This document shows, piece after piece, positions 61,872-64,000 of a stretch of 64,000 nt of DNA. The stretch is from Yamagishiella unicocca. Taxonomy: Eukaryota; Chlorophyta; Chlorophyceae; Chlamydomonadales; Volvocaceae. The position numbers and the translations under genes were made by a program. Positions within the stretch are counted from its first letter, which is position 1. Every line of letters begins with the position of its first letter. Under the pieces are notes generated by a model, which saw only the letters and a list, made by a program, of their open reading frames with translations, ran no database searches and was not told where the DNA came from. The stretch covers positions 806,001-870,000 of the forward strand of contig BDSL01000038.1 of NCBI GenBank assembly GCA_003116995.1, read 5' to 3'.

Positions 61872-62500
61872 GTCGTGATATCGCATTACATACAGCCCTG
61901 CCATCCTCCAGCCAAGCTGTTTTGCATTGCTATAGACTCTGATACAAAATAGGGATTGTAATCTGCACATGGGGATTACATTTTACATACAGGTGGTGTT
62001 GCCTCTCGGCTCATATGGTGATTGACTGGTTGGTTGTGTATCTATCTGGGCGTGTTTGTAAGGCATGGTGATGTGGAAAGGTTGGCGGCTGGTGTCCTGC
62101 AAATTTACAGGACATTGGCTGCACATTTTAGAAAGTGTTTGATTTCTCAAATGGGTATCTCTGTTTTGAGTGGGAATGATGGGCGGGTGTGTCTTTGTAC
62201 TTCACTGTGTGCGGGGCACCTAAAGGTGCTTGTGTAATGCTATAGGTTCATGAGATGTGTTATTGTGGAAGTGGCTGGTCAACAGCTCTGGTGGGAATGG
62301 TGATATTCACCTAATTGCGGTGGAAGTGATATAAAATTACAATTCTAACCTGTTGTATAACAGCTGAACTTCATGTTGGCTGTCTCACACAGAATCAGGC
62401 CAGCACCTGCTGTACATGCACTGCACAATCCTATTGTATGACAGTGCAACACGCCTCACAACAGTACGTCTACAAAACTAATCAAGAATTATGGATATAT
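61872..62500. other. ACS 3' region
   Basis: AT-richer sequence after ACS with two TGTAA candidates. No gene is supported. Confidence 0.5.
61957..61961 (+). terminator. Putative TGTAA poly(A) signal of ACS
   Basis: TGTAA 86 bp after the ACS stop; a second TGTAA lies at 62233-62237 and could give a longer 3'UTR. Confidence 0.55.
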
Positions 62501-62899
62501 ATGGACAAGTAGGCGGGCGTGGTGTATGCCAGGCTGCAGAAGATTGCCCACTGGTCTTCTCTGCCTTTGGGAGGTCGACTGCCTCGGCCGCTTACGGCCT
62601 GCACTGCTGGCTGACCTGGCACGTGGACCTCTCAGGTCTTCCCCCCACCGCCTTCGTGCGTGGACACCCTCGTTAGCCATGCCTTTCGCGCTCCTAAAGA
62701 TGGATGCTCCTGGCGATTGGCTGGGCGCAGTTGGCCTGGCCGCTGCGGGTGTGTGGTCAGTGGCCTTGCCTGTGGCTGTGGAGCCTCTGCTGCCCAGCGA
62801 CTGGTGCTGGGCATCTCCCCTCTGAGGCCACCCCTACTTCCTGCCCCGCCCTGGGTGCCGCGGCCTGGGCTGGAGCATCGCAATCCAGCCATACTCGCC

Positions 62900-63330
62900 T
62901 GCAATGGTTTGCAGACACTGGGCCGCCGAGGGCCCCCTGCTGCCTTTGCTGGGCGGTGGTCGCCTGTTCTTCCCCTAGGAGTCTCCCCAGTTCGAGCCAA
63001 CCAGCGCTTTCTGTGGGGCTCATTGGGGGGCCTGTATCAGCCTGCGGCCAGGTGAACCCTTCACCAATTCGCATCGAATATACCAGTTCCCGAGAAAGGG
63101 GATCCCATCCACGGTGATGAGAAGGTTGATTCCCACTTCACCCCAGGCCATAGCCCCATGAACACGTGTTACAGGGCTGCAAGGGCCGCTGGCGGTACAG
63201 GCCCGGTGCCCCCAATCCTATATGTTGCGCGCACAATCAGTTTCCCGGCCAGCTGCACAACCGTCCCGCCCAACCCGAACAGTCATATCCATCAGCGCCA
63301 GGGACGGCCCCCCCCTCCCGACCGACACCC
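62900..63330 (-). pseudogene. Relative of the decayed element at 17 kb
   Basis: On the minus strand 63115-63085 matches 17680-17650 at 28 of 31 bases and reads ITVDGIPFLGN, against LTVDGIALLGN in the other copy. Upstream (63290-63190) the reading VVQLAGKLIVRAT loosely parallels IVLGLERIVTNT of the first copy but in a different frame, and stops interrupt the rest. Together the two look like divergent copies of one repeated coding element; the class is unknown. Boundaries are rough. Confidence 0.35.
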
Positions 63331-63620
63331 CAGGTGTGAGATCAGCATGGACGCCACCTATTTGTTGCCGCCAACATAATCAATAGCCGGTTAGCAGTGC
63401 TTCGTTCATGGGAACAGGCTTGCTTATCTACTTAATGATCAAAGATCCATTCCGGGTCACCGAACCGAAATGTAAACTGGTGCATTGATGACACATGTCG
63501 AGAGTTGATGGAAGGTGCGGTGCGTTCAGTAGGTTGTCAGGTAATCAAATAAGCAGTATGAGATCTTCAGGAGGGTATTTAGAAACACCGGGGAGCCTCA
63601 GCAATCCGCATAGCCACGAA
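63331..63620. other. Terminal non-coding stretch
   Basis: Between the element remnant and the minisatellite I see no supported feature; the same is true of the last 150 bp of the window after 63849. Confidence 0.4.
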
Positions 63621-63848
63621 AACTGCCCGGTTCGTCCTTCCTTCCCCCGCGTAGTAGCCCTTTGCACCGCCCGGTTCGTCCCTCCTCCCCCCCTGCGGCG
63701 GTAGCCTTTGGGACAGCTCGGTTCTTCCCTCCTCTCCTCCCTGCGGTAGCCCTTTGGACAGCGCGGTTCATCCATCCATTCCCCCCCTGCGGTAGGCTTT
63801 GGGACAGCGTGGTTCAGCCCTCCAGTCCTTCCCCGTGGTAGCCCTTTC
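63621..63848. repeat. 45-bp minisatellite, five imperfect copies
   Basis: Five units of about 45 bp, each with GCGGTTC(G/A)TCC-like and GGTAGCCCTTTGG-like halves. Because the period is 15 codons, the minus strand is open over part of it and reads a repeated CPKGYRR peptide. No gene context supports translation. Confidence 0.9.
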
Positions 63849-64000
63849 TTCCCTCCATACCGTGGTAAAGACTACGGCCGTCTTCCATGTCGGTGTCCCG
63901 GTAGTTGGTGCAGCTGTGCTAACAGCCTCCAGTGTTGGCTGATGCCGCCGCCTGACGACATCCTGAGTGGCTGCGATGACTTCCGTTTGACACCGGTGAT

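Overview
The window is nuclear DNA of a green alga, almost certainly volvocine (Chlamydomonas/Gonium/Volvox group). It holds an intron-rich LHCII gene, an SBP-box factor and an organellar-type PPR gene. Introns are many (often 100-600 bp) and GT-AG. Coding exons are GC-rich with long Gln, Ala, Gly, Ser and Pro runs, and TGTAA, the volvocine poly(A) signal, follows most of the plus-strand genes. Gene islands of high GC alternate with more AT-rich stretches, which looks more like Volvox-type composition than the uniformly GC-rich C. reinhardtii; the species call is inference. I rebuilt exons by hand from reading frame, splice sites and phase. Seven models close in phase from the start codon: six complete genes (NOC4, LHCBM, thioredoxin, RPA49, SBP, ACS) and the R3H/SUZ gene, which stays open at the left edge.

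Layout. 1-3063 (-): 5' and central part of an R3H/SUZ RNA-binding protein, running off the left edge. 3527-8184 (-): NOC4, small-subunit processome. 9316-15270 (-): PPR protein, 5' end unresolved. 15.3-19.5 kb: non-coding DNA with a decayed mobile-element-like ORF. 19528-20965 (+): major LHCII protein (LHCBM). 21996-23259 (+): plastid-type thioredoxin. 25347-33345 (-): large protein with two cyclic-nucleotide-binding folds and a very long low-complexity tail. 34178-36096 (+): small predicted secreted protein made of a duplicated Cys-paired unit; I do not recognise it. 37017-41377 (-): RNA polymerase I subunit RPA49. 42732-51600 (+): 1,813-residue class-II SBP transcription factor with ankyrin repeats and a C-terminal membrane anchor. 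54367-61871 (+): acetyl-CoA synthetase. 61.9-64 kb: non-coding, with a relative of the 17-kb element and a 45-bp minisatellite.

The genes do not form one pathway. There are two loose themes: ribosome production (NOC4, RPA49) and plastid or organelle function (LHCBM, thioredoxin, probably the PPR protein). The least familiar items are the secreted duplicated-Cys protein, the two-domain cyclic-nucleotide-fold protein with eroded ligand sites, a perfect 48-bp palindrome inside an acetyl-CoA synthetase intron, and two related element remnants about 45 kb apart.
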